In this document: piece after piece, positions 9,153 to 18,102 of the stretch | How the letters are laid out: every line of letters starts with the position of its first letter | How positions within the stretch are numbered: the first letter of the stretch is position 1 | Source of the DNA: DATBQN01 sp963755825 | GTDB taxonomy: Bacteria; Acidobacteriota; Thermoanaerobaculia; Multivoradales; UBA5704 | Length of the DNA stretch: 64,000 nucleotides | Reading direction: 5' to 3' | Assembly (NCBI GenBank): GCA_963755825.1 | Contig: CAVWLA010000003.1 | Span: 806,001-870,000 of the forward strand | Made by a program: the position numbers and the translations under genes | The notes under the pieces: model-generated | The model's input: the letters and a program-made list of their open reading frames with translations, nothing else | Databases searched by the model: none | What the model was told of the DNA's origin: nothing

Positions 9153-9538
9153 AGCGAGTCCAGCCTCCTAGCCTTGGATTCGACGACAGCCTCTCCCTGA
9201 ACTGATCACGGCCCACCGTCCAGACCCCCATGAGCAGCTGAGATGAGGCTCAGCCAGAGCTGCCCACCGTCATATTACCCAAGAGTTACCCCTGGCGATG
9301 ACAGCGAGCCGGAGCAGTTACTGTGAATGGCTGATTCTACAGAGTATCCCCGACGGGACTTGACTCCGTGATACCGCCTTGGAAGGGATGAGGATTGTTG
9401 CACCTAACCCGGCCACGCCGCAGCTCGACCGCGCGGAGCACGGGTGTAGGCGCGTCGCGGTACGTCCCGCCTATGTCCCAGAACACAATTCGAACCTCGG
9501 TCGGGAGACAAAGGAGGGGATAACTCTTGAAAAGACGA
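9153..9538. other. Gene-free stretch between accessory patch and tRNA-His
   Basis: About 385 bp without a supportable gene on either strand. It lies at the 3' side of tRNA-His, where integrative elements often insert, but no integrase and no repeat of the tRNA 3' end were found. A short T-rich run just downstream of the tRNA (complement of about 9525-9538) could act in termination but has no clear stem. Confidence 0.5.
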
Positions 9539-9613
9539 TGGCACCGATGTCGGGGGTCGAACCCGAGACCTCCTGATCCACAGTCAGGCGCTCTACCACT
9601 GAGCTACATCGGC
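9539..9613 (-). tRNA. tRNA-His (anticodon GTG)
   Basis: The complement folds as a full cloverleaf: acceptor GCCGATG with CATCGGT, D stem GCTC/GAGC, anticodon stem CCTGA/TCAGG around loop CTGTGGA (anticodon GTG), and T stem TCGGG/CCCGA with loop TTCGACC. CCA is encoded. Canonical tRNA-His has G at -1 facing C73. Here the base before G1 is C, the discriminator is G73, and the first pair is G1-U72. The fold looks functional, but these identity positions are atypical for histidyl-tRNA synthetase. Confidence 0.93.
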
Positions 9614-9649
9614 GTATGGCTTCGGGCGGGAGCCCGGCCGGAGCCGCGA

Positions 9650-9679
9650 ATCGTACCGCTCCCCGGCGGGGGATGTCAA
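9650..9679 (-). promoter_or_regulatory. Predicted sigma-70 promoter of tRNA-His
   Basis: On the minus strand TTGACA (9679-9674) is followed after 18 bp by TACGAT (9655-9650), about 37 bp before the first base of tRNA-His. The spacer holds a short GC palindrome (CCCCCGCCGGGG) that might also serve as a terminator stem for egtD. Confidence 0.6.
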
Positions 9680-9693
9680 AACGGCGCGCCGGC

Positions 9694-10863
9694 TCAGACG
9701 GCCAGCAGGAGATTCGAGCCGAAGCGGCGGTTGGCGTCGGTCCAGGTGTGGGCGAGGCGGAAGCCGGCTTCGGCGGCCAGCTGGGCGATCTGCTCGGTCG
9801 AGAACTTGTAGGAGTTCTCGGTCCAGATGGTCTCGCCGGGCGCCAGGTCGATCTCGAGATCGAGGGCCCCCAGGCGCACCCGCTGAGCGATGCGGGTCTC
9901 CAGGTGCATCTCGATGCGGTGGGCTTCCTCGTCGTAGCGCACCAGGTGGCGGAAGGCGCGGAGATCGAAGGTGCCTCCCAGCTCGCGGTTGATGCGGAAG
10001 AGGAGGTTGCGGTTGAAGGCCGCCGTCACCCCCACCGCGTCGTCGTAGGCAGGGAGGAGCTCGTCAAGCGGCTTCCTGAGATCGGTGCCGAGGAGGAAGC
10101 CGTCGCCCGGGGCGAGCATGGCGCGGACGGCGCGGACGAGGGCTTCCTGGTCGCCGAGGTTCAGGTTGCCGAGCGTCGAGCCGAGGAAGAGGACGAAGGT
10201 CCGCGTCCCGCTGGCATCCGCTGCGTGAGTCTTGTCGGATTCATGGGCCTCCCGCGCCAGGGCGGCCAGGGCGTCGCGGTAGTCGGCGACGTAGCCGGTC
10301 ACCCGGAGGCCCGGATACTGGGCGGCGAGCTCCTCGCCGCTCCGCTCGAGGGCGGAGTCGGAGACGTCGATCGGCAGGTAGTCGAGGCTACCCTGCCGCG
10401 CCAGGAGCGCTTCCAGGAGCAGCCGCGTCTTGCGGCCGTCGCCGCTCCCCAGCTCGACCAGCCGCACGGGACCGGCGACCGAGGCCGCGATCTCAGCCGC
10501 ATGGGCGTGGAGGATCTCCGCCTCGGCGCGGGTGACGTAGTACTCGGGGAGCGCCGTGATCGCCTCGAAGAGGCGCGAGCCCAGGTCGTCGTAGAAGTAC
10601 TTGGCAAGGAGGAACTTTGGAGAATGGGTGAGGCCGTGGCGGACGTCGTCGGCGAAGCTCGGCCCGACGGGGCCGGCGAAACGGCGAAGGCGGAAGCGCG
10701 GTCCGCCGGCGGCGAGGCTGGTCGGAGCCGCGGAGCCTTCGGAAGTCACAAGGGCTTCGGATGCCGCGGGCGCTTGAGAGGCTACGCGCGCTTCGGACAC
10801 CACAGAGGCTGCGGAGGCCGCAGGCGCTTCGGGAGCCACCACCGGGAGGATGGGCGCCGTCAA
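9694..10863 (-). CDS. egtD: L-histidine N-alpha-methyltransferase EgtD
   Basis: SAM-dependent methyltransferase that trimethylates histidine to hercynine, the first step of ergothioneine synthesis. Seen: FLLAKYFYDDLGSRLFEAI, LPEYYVTRAEAEIL, the SAM motif VELGSGDGRKTRLLLEA, LFLGSTLGNL, and the C-terminal IWTENSYKFS with HTWTDANRRF, all characteristic of EgtD. The family is about 320 residues; this one is 389 because of an Ala/Ser/Glu-rich N-terminal extension of about 50 residues with degenerate repeats. The ATG overlaps the aroDE stop by 4 bp (ATGA), favouring this start and coupled translation. No egtB sulfoxide synthase is nearby, so hercynine may be the product or other genes lie elsewhere. 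Confidence 0.92.
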   Translation of the reverse strand: MTAPILPVVAPEAPAASAASVVSEARVASQAPAASEALVTSEGSAAPTSLAAGGPRFRLRRFAGPVGPSFADDVRHGLTHSPKFLLAKYFYDDLGSRLFEAITALPEYYVTRAEAEILHAHAAEIAASVAGPVRLVELGSGDGRKTRLLLEALLARQGSLDYLPIDVSDSALERSGEELAAQYPGLRVTGYVADYRDALAALAREAHESDKTHAADASGTRTFVLFLGSTLGNLNLGDQEALVRAVRAMLAPGDGFLLGTDLRKPLDELLPAYDDAVGVTAAFNRNLLFRINRELGGTFDLRAFRHLVRYDEEAHRIEMHLETRIAQRVRLGALDLEIDLAPGETIWTENSYKFSTEQIAQLAAEAGFRLAHTWTDANRRFGSNLLLAV

Positions 10864-12437
10864 GGGGCGTCCTCGCGGGTTGAGGTCGATTCGACGGGCA
10901 CTCCGGCGGGAGCGGCCTCGCGGGCGGCGGGTCGGAGCGATGGCGGCGCGATGCCGAGCAGGTCCCGCGCCAGCTCCTGCGGCATCTCGCGGCCGGTCAT
11001 CATGCGGAACTGCCCGAGCGCCTGTGCCAGCAGGACCTCCCTTCCCCCCACGACCGTCGCCCCCACCGCCGCGGCTTCGGCGAGCAGGCGGGTCGGCCCG
11101 TCCCGGCCGGCATCGTACACCAGGTCGACAACCACGGTTTCCGCTCGCAGAGCGCCGACGGCGAAGGGGAGCGGGTCGTCCACGCCGCGGCCGAGCGAGG
11201 TGGCGTTGACCAGGATGTCGAAGCGCTCGGGAGCGAAACGGTCGAGCGGCAGGAAGGGGAGGTGGAGGGCCGCCGCGGCCTGCTCGCCGCGCGCGGCGCT
11301 GCGGTTGACGAGCGTCACCTCGGCGCCCGCCTGGGCGAGGCCGAGGGCCGACGAGCGGCCGGCGCCGCCGGCGCCGACGACCGCGGCGCGGCGGCCGGCG
11401 GGGTCGATGCCGCGGGCGCGGAGCGGCAGCACGACGCCCTCCGGGTCGGTCGTCTCGGCCTCCCAGACGCCGTCGTGGAGGACGAGGGTGTTGGCGGCGC
11501 CGATGCTGCCGGCGCGCGGGCTCTCCGCCCCCGCCACGGCGAGCGCCGCGGCCTTGAACGGCGAGGTGACCGAGACGCCGCGGAGCGGCAGGCCGAGCGA
11601 CTCGAGGACGCCGCTCTCCACCACCTCGAGCCAGAAGTCGCCGAAGGACGCCGCGTGGAACGGCAGGTAGAGCGCCGGGATGCCGAGCGCGCGGTAGGCG
11701 CCGTTGTGGAGGCGCGGCGAGAGCGAGTGGGCGACGGGATTGCCGACGATGCCGTAGAGCGCCTCGACCGGCGGCAGCTCCGGCAGGCCGAAATCGTCGA
11801 CCAGCCGCGCCAGCGGGATCTGGCCCGGCGCGCCGGCGAGGCTGCCGACCGCGGCGTAGACGACCGGCGCGCCGAGCCGCGGCGCCACCAGCCGCGTCCA
11901 GGCGCCCGCCTCGCCGGAGGCGAAGGCGGCGACGTCGCTCCGCCGCAGGGAGTGGAGGAAGACGAGCGGCGCCAGCTCCTCGCCGGGCTGCGCCGCCGCC
12001 GGCACCAGCTTGTAGAGCCGGGCGGGGACGGCCGCCATGCGCGCGAAGCGGGCGGCGAGCGCTGCCGCGTCGACCGCCGGGCCGTGCCAGGAGATGACCC
12101 GCCGCTCCGGCGCCACCGCGGCCAGGATCGCCGGCGAGAGGTCGCGCTCGGCCTCGAGGTCGACGAGGTCGAAGCCCGGCGCCGCCTCCAGGATGCGGCG
12201 CCGGCGCCGCTCGGGCGTGCCCTCGAAGGCGCCGCCCTCGGCGCGGCTGCGCAGGGTGAGGAGGAGCGGCCGGCCGGGCAGCTCGCGGCGGAGGGCGGCG
12301 GGATCGAGATCGGGCGCCAGATCGGCGCGCACCTCGAGCCAGCTCGCCGCGGCGAGCTCGCCCGCCGACTCGCGCACCGGAGCCGCGGTGAGGGTGGCGA
12401 CGAGCGTCGCGCGGGGTTTCTGGACGGGATCGGTCAT
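10860..12437 (-). CDS. aroDE: Bifunctional 3-dehydroquinate dehydratase / shikimate dehydrogenase
   Basis: Fusion of two consecutive shikimate-pathway enzymes (3-dehydroquinate to 3-dehydroshikimate to shikimate, NADPH-dependent), 525 residues. The N-terminal half is a type I dehydratase with SWLEVRADL (Glu), ISWHGP (His), YKLVP (Schiff-base Lys) and a TRLVAPRLGAPVVYA Arg segment. The C-terminal half is AroE with GNPVAHSLSPRLHN, VTSPFK (Lys), GAANT, the nucleotide-binding AVVGAGGAGRS and NATSLG. ATG 12437 fits the dehydratase start; upstream in-frame codons are Arg/Pro-rich junk. The AroD-AroE order is the same as in plants and some bacteria such as chlamydiae. It is divergent from ETF-QO across 213 bp and overlaps egtD downstream. 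Confidence 0.93.
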   Translation of the reverse strand: MTDPVQKPRATLVATLTAAPVRESAGELAAASWLEVRADLAPDLDPAALRRELPGRPLLLTLRSRAEGGAFEGTPERRRRRILEAAPGFDLVDLEAERDLSPAILAAVAPERRVISWHGPAVDAAALAARFARMAAVPARLYKLVPAAAQPGEELAPLVFLHSLRRSDVAAFASGEAGAWTRLVAPRLGAPVVYAAVGSLAGAPGQIPLARLVDDFGLPELPPVEALYGIVGNPVAHSLSPRLHNGAYRALGIPALYLPFHAASFGDFWLEVVESGVLESLGLPLRGVSVTSPFKAAALAVAGAESPRAGSIGAANTLVLHDGVWEAETTDPEGVVLPLRARGIDPAGRRAAVVGAGGAGRSSALGLAQAGAEVTLVNRSAARGEQAAAALHLPFLPLDRFAPERFDILVNATSLGRGVDDPLPFAVGALRAETVVVDLVYDAGRDGPTRLLAEAAAVGATVVGGREVLLAQALGQFRMMTGREMPQELARDLLGIAPPSLRPAAREAAPAGVPVESTSTREDAP

Positions 12438-12650
12438 CGGAGGAGCGGGTGTCGTCGCCTGTCGAACCGGCGGCACCGGTCGCCCATGCGGAGCGTCGAA
12501 AGGGATACGGCGCCGGCGGGCTCCGGAGCTGCTGCGAGTATATCCGCCGGCCCTTCCGGCGCCGGCGGCGGCGCGGTCGAGCGGCGCCGTGCGTCGTGCT
12601 AGCATCCGCCGCGATCTTCAGCCGGGCTTCCTAGAGGAGAGCGAGCAGGT

Positions 12651-14351
12651 ATGAGCGACGAGCAGCGCGAGACTCTCGACATCGACGTCCTGTTCGTGGG
12701 TGCCGGCCCCGCCAGCCTGGCCGGGGCCTATCACCTGGCGCGGCTGATCCGCGAGCACAACGCCGCGGCGAGCTCGCCGGCGGCGAAGATCGAGGCCGCC
12801 ATCGCCGTCCTCGAGAAGGGCAAGGAGATCTCGAGCCATGCGATCTCCGGCGCCGTCGTCGATCCGCGCGCCTTCCGGGAGCTCTTCCCCGACGACTGGC
12901 GCCAGGCGCCGTTCGAGGGCAAGGTGGAGGACGAGGAGCTCCTCTTCCTCACCGCCAAGCACTCCCTCTCCCTCCCCATCCCGCCGCCGCTCGACAACGA
13001 GGGCAATTACGTCGCCTCGCTCGGCAAGCTGCTGCGCTGGATGGCGGGCAAGGCCGAAGCGGAAGGGGTCGACATCTTCTTCGAGTTCCCCGCCGCCGAG
13101 GCGCTGGTCGAAGGCAGCCGCGTCGTCGGCGTGCGCACCCAGGACCGCGGCGTCGGCAAGGACGGCAAGCGCAAGGCCAACTACGAGCCCGGGGTGGACG
13201 TGCGCAGCAAGGTCGTCGTCCTCGGCGAGGGGCCGCGCGGCACCATCGCCAAGCAGCTGGCGGCGCGCTTCGACCTCGAGAGCGGCAAGAACCCGCAGGT
13301 CTACTCGATCGGCATCAAGGAGATCTGGGACCTGCCGCCCGGCCGCGTCGAGCCCGGCTCGGTCACCCACACCCTCGCCTGGCCGCTCGGCGCCGACAAC
13401 TTCGGCGGCGGCTTCCTCTACGGCATGGGCGGCGATCAGCTCATCGTCGGACTCGTCGCCGGGCTCGACTACAAGAACCCGCTCTTCGATCCCCACCTCG
13501 AGTTCCAGCGCCTGAAGACCCATCCGCAGATCGCCGCGCGCCTGGCCGGCGGCAGGATGGCGTTCTACGGCGCCAAGGCGATCCCCGAGGGCGGCTGGTG
13601 GTCGATGCCGCGGCTGGCCGGCGACGGCTTCCTGCTCATCGGCGACACCGCCGGCATGCTCAACAGCCAGCGCCTGAAGGGCATCCACCTGGCGATGAAG
13701 TCGGGGATGCTCGCCGCCGAGACGATCTTCGAGGCCCTCCGCGACGGCGGCAGCGCCGGAGTCGACGCCGAGCGCCTCGCCCGCTACCCGGCGAAGGTCG
13801 AGGAGAGCTGGATCAAGGAGGAGCTCTGGGCGGTGCGCAACTTCCACCAGGCGTTCGACCACGGGCTCGCCGCCGGCATGGTGCAGGCCGGCCTCGGCCT
13901 GGTCTCCGGCGGCCGCGGCTGGGGGATCTTCGATCGCCTGTCGACCACCTCGGGCGAGACGCGGATGGTGCCGCTCACCACCGACGCCGGCAGGAAGCTC
14001 GCCGCCCCGGCGCCGCTCGCCATCGACAACGTGCTCACCTTCGACCGCCTGGCGGACGTCTACAACTCGGGCACCGCCCACGAGGAGGACCAGCCGGTCC
14101 ACCTGCACGTGGCGGACACCGACATCTGCATCTACCAGTGCGCCGTCGAGTACCAGAACCCCTGCCAGCGCTTCTGCCCGGCCGCGGTCTACGAGATGGT
14201 GCCCGACGCCGGCTCCCCCACCGGCGAGCGGCTGCAGATCAACGCCAGCAACTGCGTGCACTGCAAGACCTGCGACATCATGGACCCCTACTCGATCATC
14301 ACCTGGGTGCCGCCCGAGGGCGGCGGCGGCCCCAACTACTCCAAGATGTAG
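12651..14351 (+). CDS. Electron-transfer flavoprotein:ubiquinone oxidoreductase
   Basis: Membrane-associated FAD and 4Fe-4S enzyme that passes electrons from ETF (fatty-acid and amino-acid oxidation) to the quinone pool. It is 566 residues, the usual length. Seen: the FAD-binding DVLFVGAGPASLAGAYHLA at the N-terminus, GGWWSMPRL and LIGDTAGMLN in the middle, and a C-terminal ferredoxin-like segment with CQRFCPAAVYE and NCVHCKTCDIMDP, giving the cluster cysteines. A purine-rich GAGGAGAG lies about 12 nt before the ATG. It stands alone, converging on the DUF4097 gene with a strong inverted repeat between them. No etfAB genes lie beside it. Confidence 0.95.
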   Translation: MSDEQRETLDIDVLFVGAGPASLAGAYHLARLIREHNAAASSPAAKIEAAIAVLEKGKEISSHAISGAVVDPRAFRELFPDDWRQAPFEGKVEDEELLFLTAKHSLSLPIPPPLDNEGNYVASLGKLLRWMAGKAEAEGVDIFFEFPAAEALVEGSRVVGVRTQDRGVGKDGKRKANYEPGVDVRSKVVVLGEGPRGTIAKQLAARFDLESGKNPQVYSIGIKEIWDLPPGRVEPGSVTHTLAWPLGADNFGGGFLYGMGGDQLIVGLVAGLDYKNPLFDPHLEFQRLKTHPQIAARLAGGRMAFYGAKAIPEGGWWSMPRLAGDGFLLIGDTAGMLNSQRLKGIHLAMKSGMLAAETIFEALRDGGSAGVDAERLARYPAKVEESWIKEELWAVRNFHQAFDHGLAAGMVQAGLGLVSGGRGWGIFDRLSTTSGETRMVPLTTDAGRKLAAPAPLAIDNVLTFDRLADVYNSGTAHEEDQPVHLHVADTDICIYQCAVEYQNPCQRFCPAAVYEMVPDAGSPTGERLQINASNCVHCKTCDIMDPYSIITWVPPEGGGGPNYSKM

Positions 14352-14355
14352 AGGT

Positions 14356-14400
14356 CGCCGGCGCGCGGGGCGGCGGCGCGGGCGGACGATCGCGCCGGCG
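14356..14400. terminator. Bidirectional terminator-like hairpin between convergent genes
   Basis: Ten-base arms CGCCGGCGCG (14356-14365) and CGCGCCGGCG (14391-14400) pair perfectly around a 25-nt loop in the gap between the two convergent stop codons. There is no U tract, as is common in high-GC genomes. Confidence 0.55.
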
Positions 14401-15603
14401 CTAGCGCGGCGTGATGACGCAGTCGCCGCTGTGCGTCGCGATCTGGATGCTGGTGTGGCCGTCGCCGCGGCGGGCGCCCACCACCTTGTCGCGCTGGTGG
14501 CGGAGGACGGCGTCGCGATAGCCGACGACGAGGTCGCCGCTCCCCTGATGCGCCTCGAGGTCGAAGGCCGCCGCGGCGCCGCCGGCGATGCGCACGTCGC
14601 CGCTCGCCGTCTCGATCGAGACGTGGCGGGCGCGGTCGAGCGCCGTCTGCACGGTGACGTCGCCCGAGCGGGTGTCGGCCGCCAGGCTCTCGAGATCCAT
14701 CCCAGCCAGGTGGACGTTGCCGGAGCCGGTGTCGGCGAAGACGCTGGCGGCGGAGCCGGCGCTCACCGTGACGTCGCCCGAGCCGGTGCGCAGGCGCAGG
14801 CTGCCGACGGCGACCCGCTCGATGACGACGTCCCCCGAGCCGGTCGTCATGGTTCCATTGCCGATCAGGTTGTCGATGCGGATGTCGCCCGAGCCGGTGG
14901 TCATCGCGGTCTCGCCGCGGACCGTCCCCAGCGTCCAGTCGCCCGAGCCGCTGTCGGCGACGAAGTGGCCGGCGAGCGAGCCGAGCCGCACGTCGCCGCT
15001 CGCCGTGTCGAGCTCGATGTTCCCCTGCAGCTCGCCGCCCTCGATCAGCCCCACCAGGTTGCGCAGCGCGAAGTCGGCCCCCGGCGGGACGCCGATGCGG
15101 ATGTCGGCGAAGAGGATGGGGATCCCCGAGCGCTCGCGGGCGTAGATGCGCCCGGTGTCGCCCATGTAGGACGCCGAGGCCTCGACGTGCGGGTCGAAGA
15201 AGGAGAGGAAGGCCGGGATGTGGACGTCGCGATCGAGCCGCGGGTAGCAGAAGCCGTGGTAGTCGTCGAGCGGATAGGAGAGGGCGAGCTCATCGCGCCC
15301 CTTGCGGTCGCGGGCGTGCGTCCAGCGCAGCGAACCCAGGAGCTTGGCGGTCTCGGCGGCATCGCCGCCGCGCGCGTGGACGGTGACCTCCACCGTCAGC
15401 GGACCCTCCGGCGCCGGCGACAGGTCGACCCGGCCGACGAGATTGGCGAGGCGGACGCCCTGCCCGGCCGGAAAGCTCTGCCGGAAGGTGCGGGTGGCGA
15501 TCTCCGCCGCCGAGGCCGCGCTGGGCGCGGCGATGGCGAGCGTGGCGACGGCGGCGCAGGCGGCCAGGGCGAGGGTGGTCGGCGGTGCGGCGAATGGTCT
15601 CAT
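14401..15603 (-). CDS. Secreted DUF4097 beta-strand-repeat protein
   Basis: 400 residues with a Sec signal peptide (Ala-rich core ending near SAASA). A repeat region from about residue 195 onward has at least eight units containing T-x-SGD-V/I followed by a hydrophobic pair and a turn (TGSGDIRIDN, TGSGDVVIER, TGSGDVTVSA and others). This is typical of the DUF4097 right-handed beta-helix-like fold found in putative adhesins. Function is not known for the family; surface or periplasmic location is likely. It is divergent from the S9 peptidase gene, with a shared 150-bp upstream region. Confidence 0.88.
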   Translation of the reverse strand: MRPFAAPPTTLALAACAAVATLAIAAPSAASAAEIATRTFRQSFPAGQGVRLANLVGRVDLSPAPEGPLTVEVTVHARGGDAAETAKLLGSLRWTHARDRKGRDELALSYPLDDYHGFCYPRLDRDVHIPAFLSFFDPHVEASASYMGDTGRIYARERSGIPILFADIRIGVPPGADFALRNLVGLIEGGELQGNIELDTASGDVRLGSLAGHFVADSGSGDWTLGTVRGETAMTTGSGDIRIDNLIGNGTMTTGSGDVVIERVAVGSLRLRTGSGDVTVSAGSAASVFADTGSGNVHLAGMDLESLAADTRSGDVTVQTALDRARHVSIETASGDVRIAGGAAAAFDLEAHQGSGDLVVGYRDAVLRHQRDKVVGARRGDGHTSIQIATHSGDCVITPR

Positions 15604-15752
15604 GGGCTGCCTCCTCGGATCGTCGTCCTGCCAGCACTACGGCGGCGCGGCCGGGAAGGTTGCGGCGCGATAGACTCGGTCGCCGGCTCCCTGCCCGATC
15701 CCGAGTGATTTTGATCGATTCCGTCCGCTCTGTCCGAATCCGGAGGCTCCCG

Positions 15753-18059
15753 ATGCTTCGACGCCGCGCCGTCCCTTCGCTCCGCGCCCCGCTCGCCGCC
15801 GCCGTTCTCGCCGGGAGCAGCCTCCTCTTCGCCGCCGCCCTGCAGGCGGCGCCGGCGGTGCCGGCCACGGTGCCGCAGGGCGGGCTCACCTTCGACGCCC
15901 TCTTCGCCAAGGACAGCGCCGGCCGCACCCCCTCGCAGTATGCCTGGTCGCCCGACGGCGAGCGGCTCGCCTTCGTCTTCAAGGACGGGAAGGGCGACGC
16001 GGCGCTGTGGAGCCAGGAGGCGGCGAGCGGCCGGCGCACGAAGGTCCTCGACGTCGCCGCCTGGAAGGGGTCGGACGGCGCCAAGCTCGAGCTCGAGAGC
16101 TACCAGTGGATGCCGCGGGGAGACCGTCTGCTCCTCCTCGCCGGCGGCGATCTCTATCTGCTGCCCGTCCTGCCCGGCACCGGCGGCAGGCCGGCCCGCC
16201 TGACGACGACCGCCGCGGGCGGTGCCGCGGTGGAGGACCCAAAGCCCTCGCCGGACGGCGGCCGCGTCGCCTTCGTCCGCGGCGCCGATCTCCACCTCCT
16301 CGACGTCGCGAGCGGCAAGGAGCGGGCGCTCACCACCGGCGGCAAGGAGGACGTGACTCTCCACGGCAAGGTCGACTGGGTCTACGGCGAAGAGATCTGG
16401 AACCGCCATCCGCAGGCCTACTGGTGGAGCCCGGACGGCAAGCGGATCGCCTTTTACGACTTCGACGAGAGCGCGGTCGAGAGCTATCCGATCGTCGACT
16501 ACAGCCCGCGCTACCCCACCGTCACCTGGCAGAAGTACCCCAAGGCCGGCGAGGCCAACCCGAGGGTGCGGATCGGCGTCCTCGAGTTGGCGAGCGGGCT
16601 GACCAGCTGGCTCGTCACCGGCGGCGACGAGGGCGACTACCTCGCCCGCGTCGACTGGGCGCCGGACAGCGCCTCGCTCGCGGTGCAGCGCCTCAACCGC
16701 GAGCAGACCAAGCTCGATCTCCTCCGCTGCCAGCCGCTGAACGGCCTCTGCGGCACGGTCTTGAGCGAGACCCACCGCACCTGGGTGAACCTGGGAGACG
16801 ACTTCCGCTTCCTGAAGGACGGCCGCGCCGTCTGGGGCTCGGAGTCGAGCGGCCGGCGCCGGCTCTATCTCTACGACGCCACCCTCCACGCGCCGCAGCC
16901 GCTGTCGCCGGCGGGCTGGACGGTGACCTCGCTCGACGCCGTCGTCGAGCCGACCGGCGGCCGGGGATACGTGCTGGCGACCGGCTACCCCACCGCCGGC
17001 GACGCCGGCGGCGGCATCCTCGCCGCCATCGACCGCCAGGTGCTCCACCTGCCGCTCGACGGCACCGCCGTCTCGACCATCGCCGGCGACACCGGCTGGA
17101 ACGAGGTGGCGGCGGCCTCCGAGGCGACCGGCAGCTGGGTCCACACCTGGAGCGACGCCGACCACCTGCCGCGCGCCGAGGTCCGCCGCGCCGACGGCAC
17201 CCCTCTCGCCGACCTCCCGGCGGGGGCGCCGGCCTTCGACGCCGCCAGGCTGCCGCGCTGGGAGTTCCTGACCATCGACGGGCCGGGCGGCGTCAAGCTG
17301 CCGGCGCGCCTGCTCAAGCCCGCCGGCTACGACCCGGCGCGGCGCTATCCGGCGATCGTCTACCACTACGGCGGACCCGGCTCGCAGGAGGTCAAGAACC
17401 AGTGGAGCCAGCGCGGCGGCTGGCACAAGATGATGGCCGAGCGCGGCTACATTGTGCTGACGGTCGACAACCGCTCGTCGCTCTTCTTCGGCAAGGAGGG
17501 AGAGGACCGCGACTACCGGCGGATGTCGAACGGCAACCTCGAGGCGCAGCTCGCCGGCGTCGAGCACCTGAAGCGCATCGGCGCCGACGCTTCGCGGATC
17601 GGGCTCTGGGGCTGGTCGGGCGGTGGCTCGAACACCCTCTACTGCATCCTCAACGCGCCCGGCGTCTGGAAGGCGGCGGTCTCCGGCGCGCCGGTCACCG
17701 ACTGGCACTTCTACGACACCATCTGGACCGAGCGCTACCTCGACCGCCCGCAGGACAACGCCGACGGCTACCGCGACTCCTCACCGATCACCTACGCCAA
17801 GCATCTGAAGGACCACCTGCTGCTCGTCCACGGCCTCGCCGACGACAACGTCCACCCGCAGAACACGATCGACTTCACCGACCAGCTGGTCGCCGCCGGC
17901 ATCCCCTTCGAGGAGGCCTTCTACCCCCACCAGAAGCACGGCTTCAAGCCAGAGTCCAGCCGCCACTTCTACGAGCGGATGACCGAGTTCTTCGGGCGCT
18001 ACCTCGGAGCCGAGGAGACGGTGGTGGAGCGGGTCGAGGTGAAGGGCGGGCAGACGTGA
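15753..18059 (+). CDS. S9 family peptidase, dipeptidyl-peptidase IV type
   Basis: Secreted prolyl dipeptidyl peptidase of 768 residues. A signal peptide (LRRRAVPSLRAPLAAAVLAG) precedes a DPPIV beta-propeller (YAWSPDGERLAFVF, WVYGEEIWNRHPQAYWWSPDG) and an alpha/beta hydrolase domain. The catalytic triad is visible as Ser622 (GWSGGG), Asp697 (HGLADDNVH) and His729 (HQKHGF). The EE of YGEEIW is the substrate N-terminus-binding glutamate pair of this family. GGAGG lies 10 nt upstream of ATG 15753, whereas in-frame codons upstream lack secretion features. It probably degrades peptides in the periplasm or outside the cell. The restriction operon begins 43 bp downstream. Confidence 0.94.
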   Translation: MLRRRAVPSLRAPLAAAVLAGSSLLFAAALQAAPAVPATVPQGGLTFDALFAKDSAGRTPSQYAWSPDGERLAFVFKDGKGDAALWSQEAASGRRTKVLDVAAWKGSDGAKLELESYQWMPRGDRLLLLAGGDLYLLPVLPGTGGRPARLTTTAAGGAAVEDPKPSPDGGRVAFVRGADLHLLDVASGKERALTTGGKEDVTLHGKVDWVYGEEIWNRHPQAYWWSPDGKRIAFYDFDESAVESYPIVDYSPRYPTVTWQKYPKAGEANPRVRIGVLELASGLTSWLVTGGDEGDYLARVDWAPDSASLAVQRLNREQTKLDLLRCQPLNGLCGTVLSETHRTWVNLGDDFRFLKDGRAVWGSESSGRRRLYLYDATLHAPQPLSPAGWTVTSLDAVVEPTGGRGYVLATGYPTAGDAGGGILAAIDRQVLHLPLDGTAVSTIAGDTGWNEVAAASEATGSWVHTWSDADHLPRAEVRRADGTPLADLPAGAPAFDAARLPRWEFLTIDGPGGVKLPARLLKPAGYDPARRYPAIVYHYGGPGSQEVKNQWSQRGGWHKMMAERGYIVLTVDNRSSLFFGKEGEDRDYRRMSNGNLEAQLAGVEHLKRIGADASRIGLWGWSGGGSNTLYCILNAPGVWKAAVSGAPVTDWHFYDTIWTERYLDRPQDNADGYRDSSPITYAKHLKDHLLLVHGLADDNVHPQNTIDFTDQLVAAGIPFEEAFYPHQKHGFKPESSRHFYERMTEFFGRYLGAEETVVERVEVKGGQT

Positions 18060-18102
18060 TGCGAAAGGCCAAGTCGGCGATCGCGGGTGCGGAAAGAGAG
18101 CT

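Noticed and set aside
9399..9420. ACCTAAC near 9401 as an integron attC core
   Set aside because: No matching inverse core site or second attC within range, and no integron integrase.
9500..9530. Second tRNA-like T-loop (GGTTCGAAT on the minus strand) downstream of tRNA-His
   Set aside because: Only a T-loop-like string; no acceptor or anticodon arms can be folded around it.
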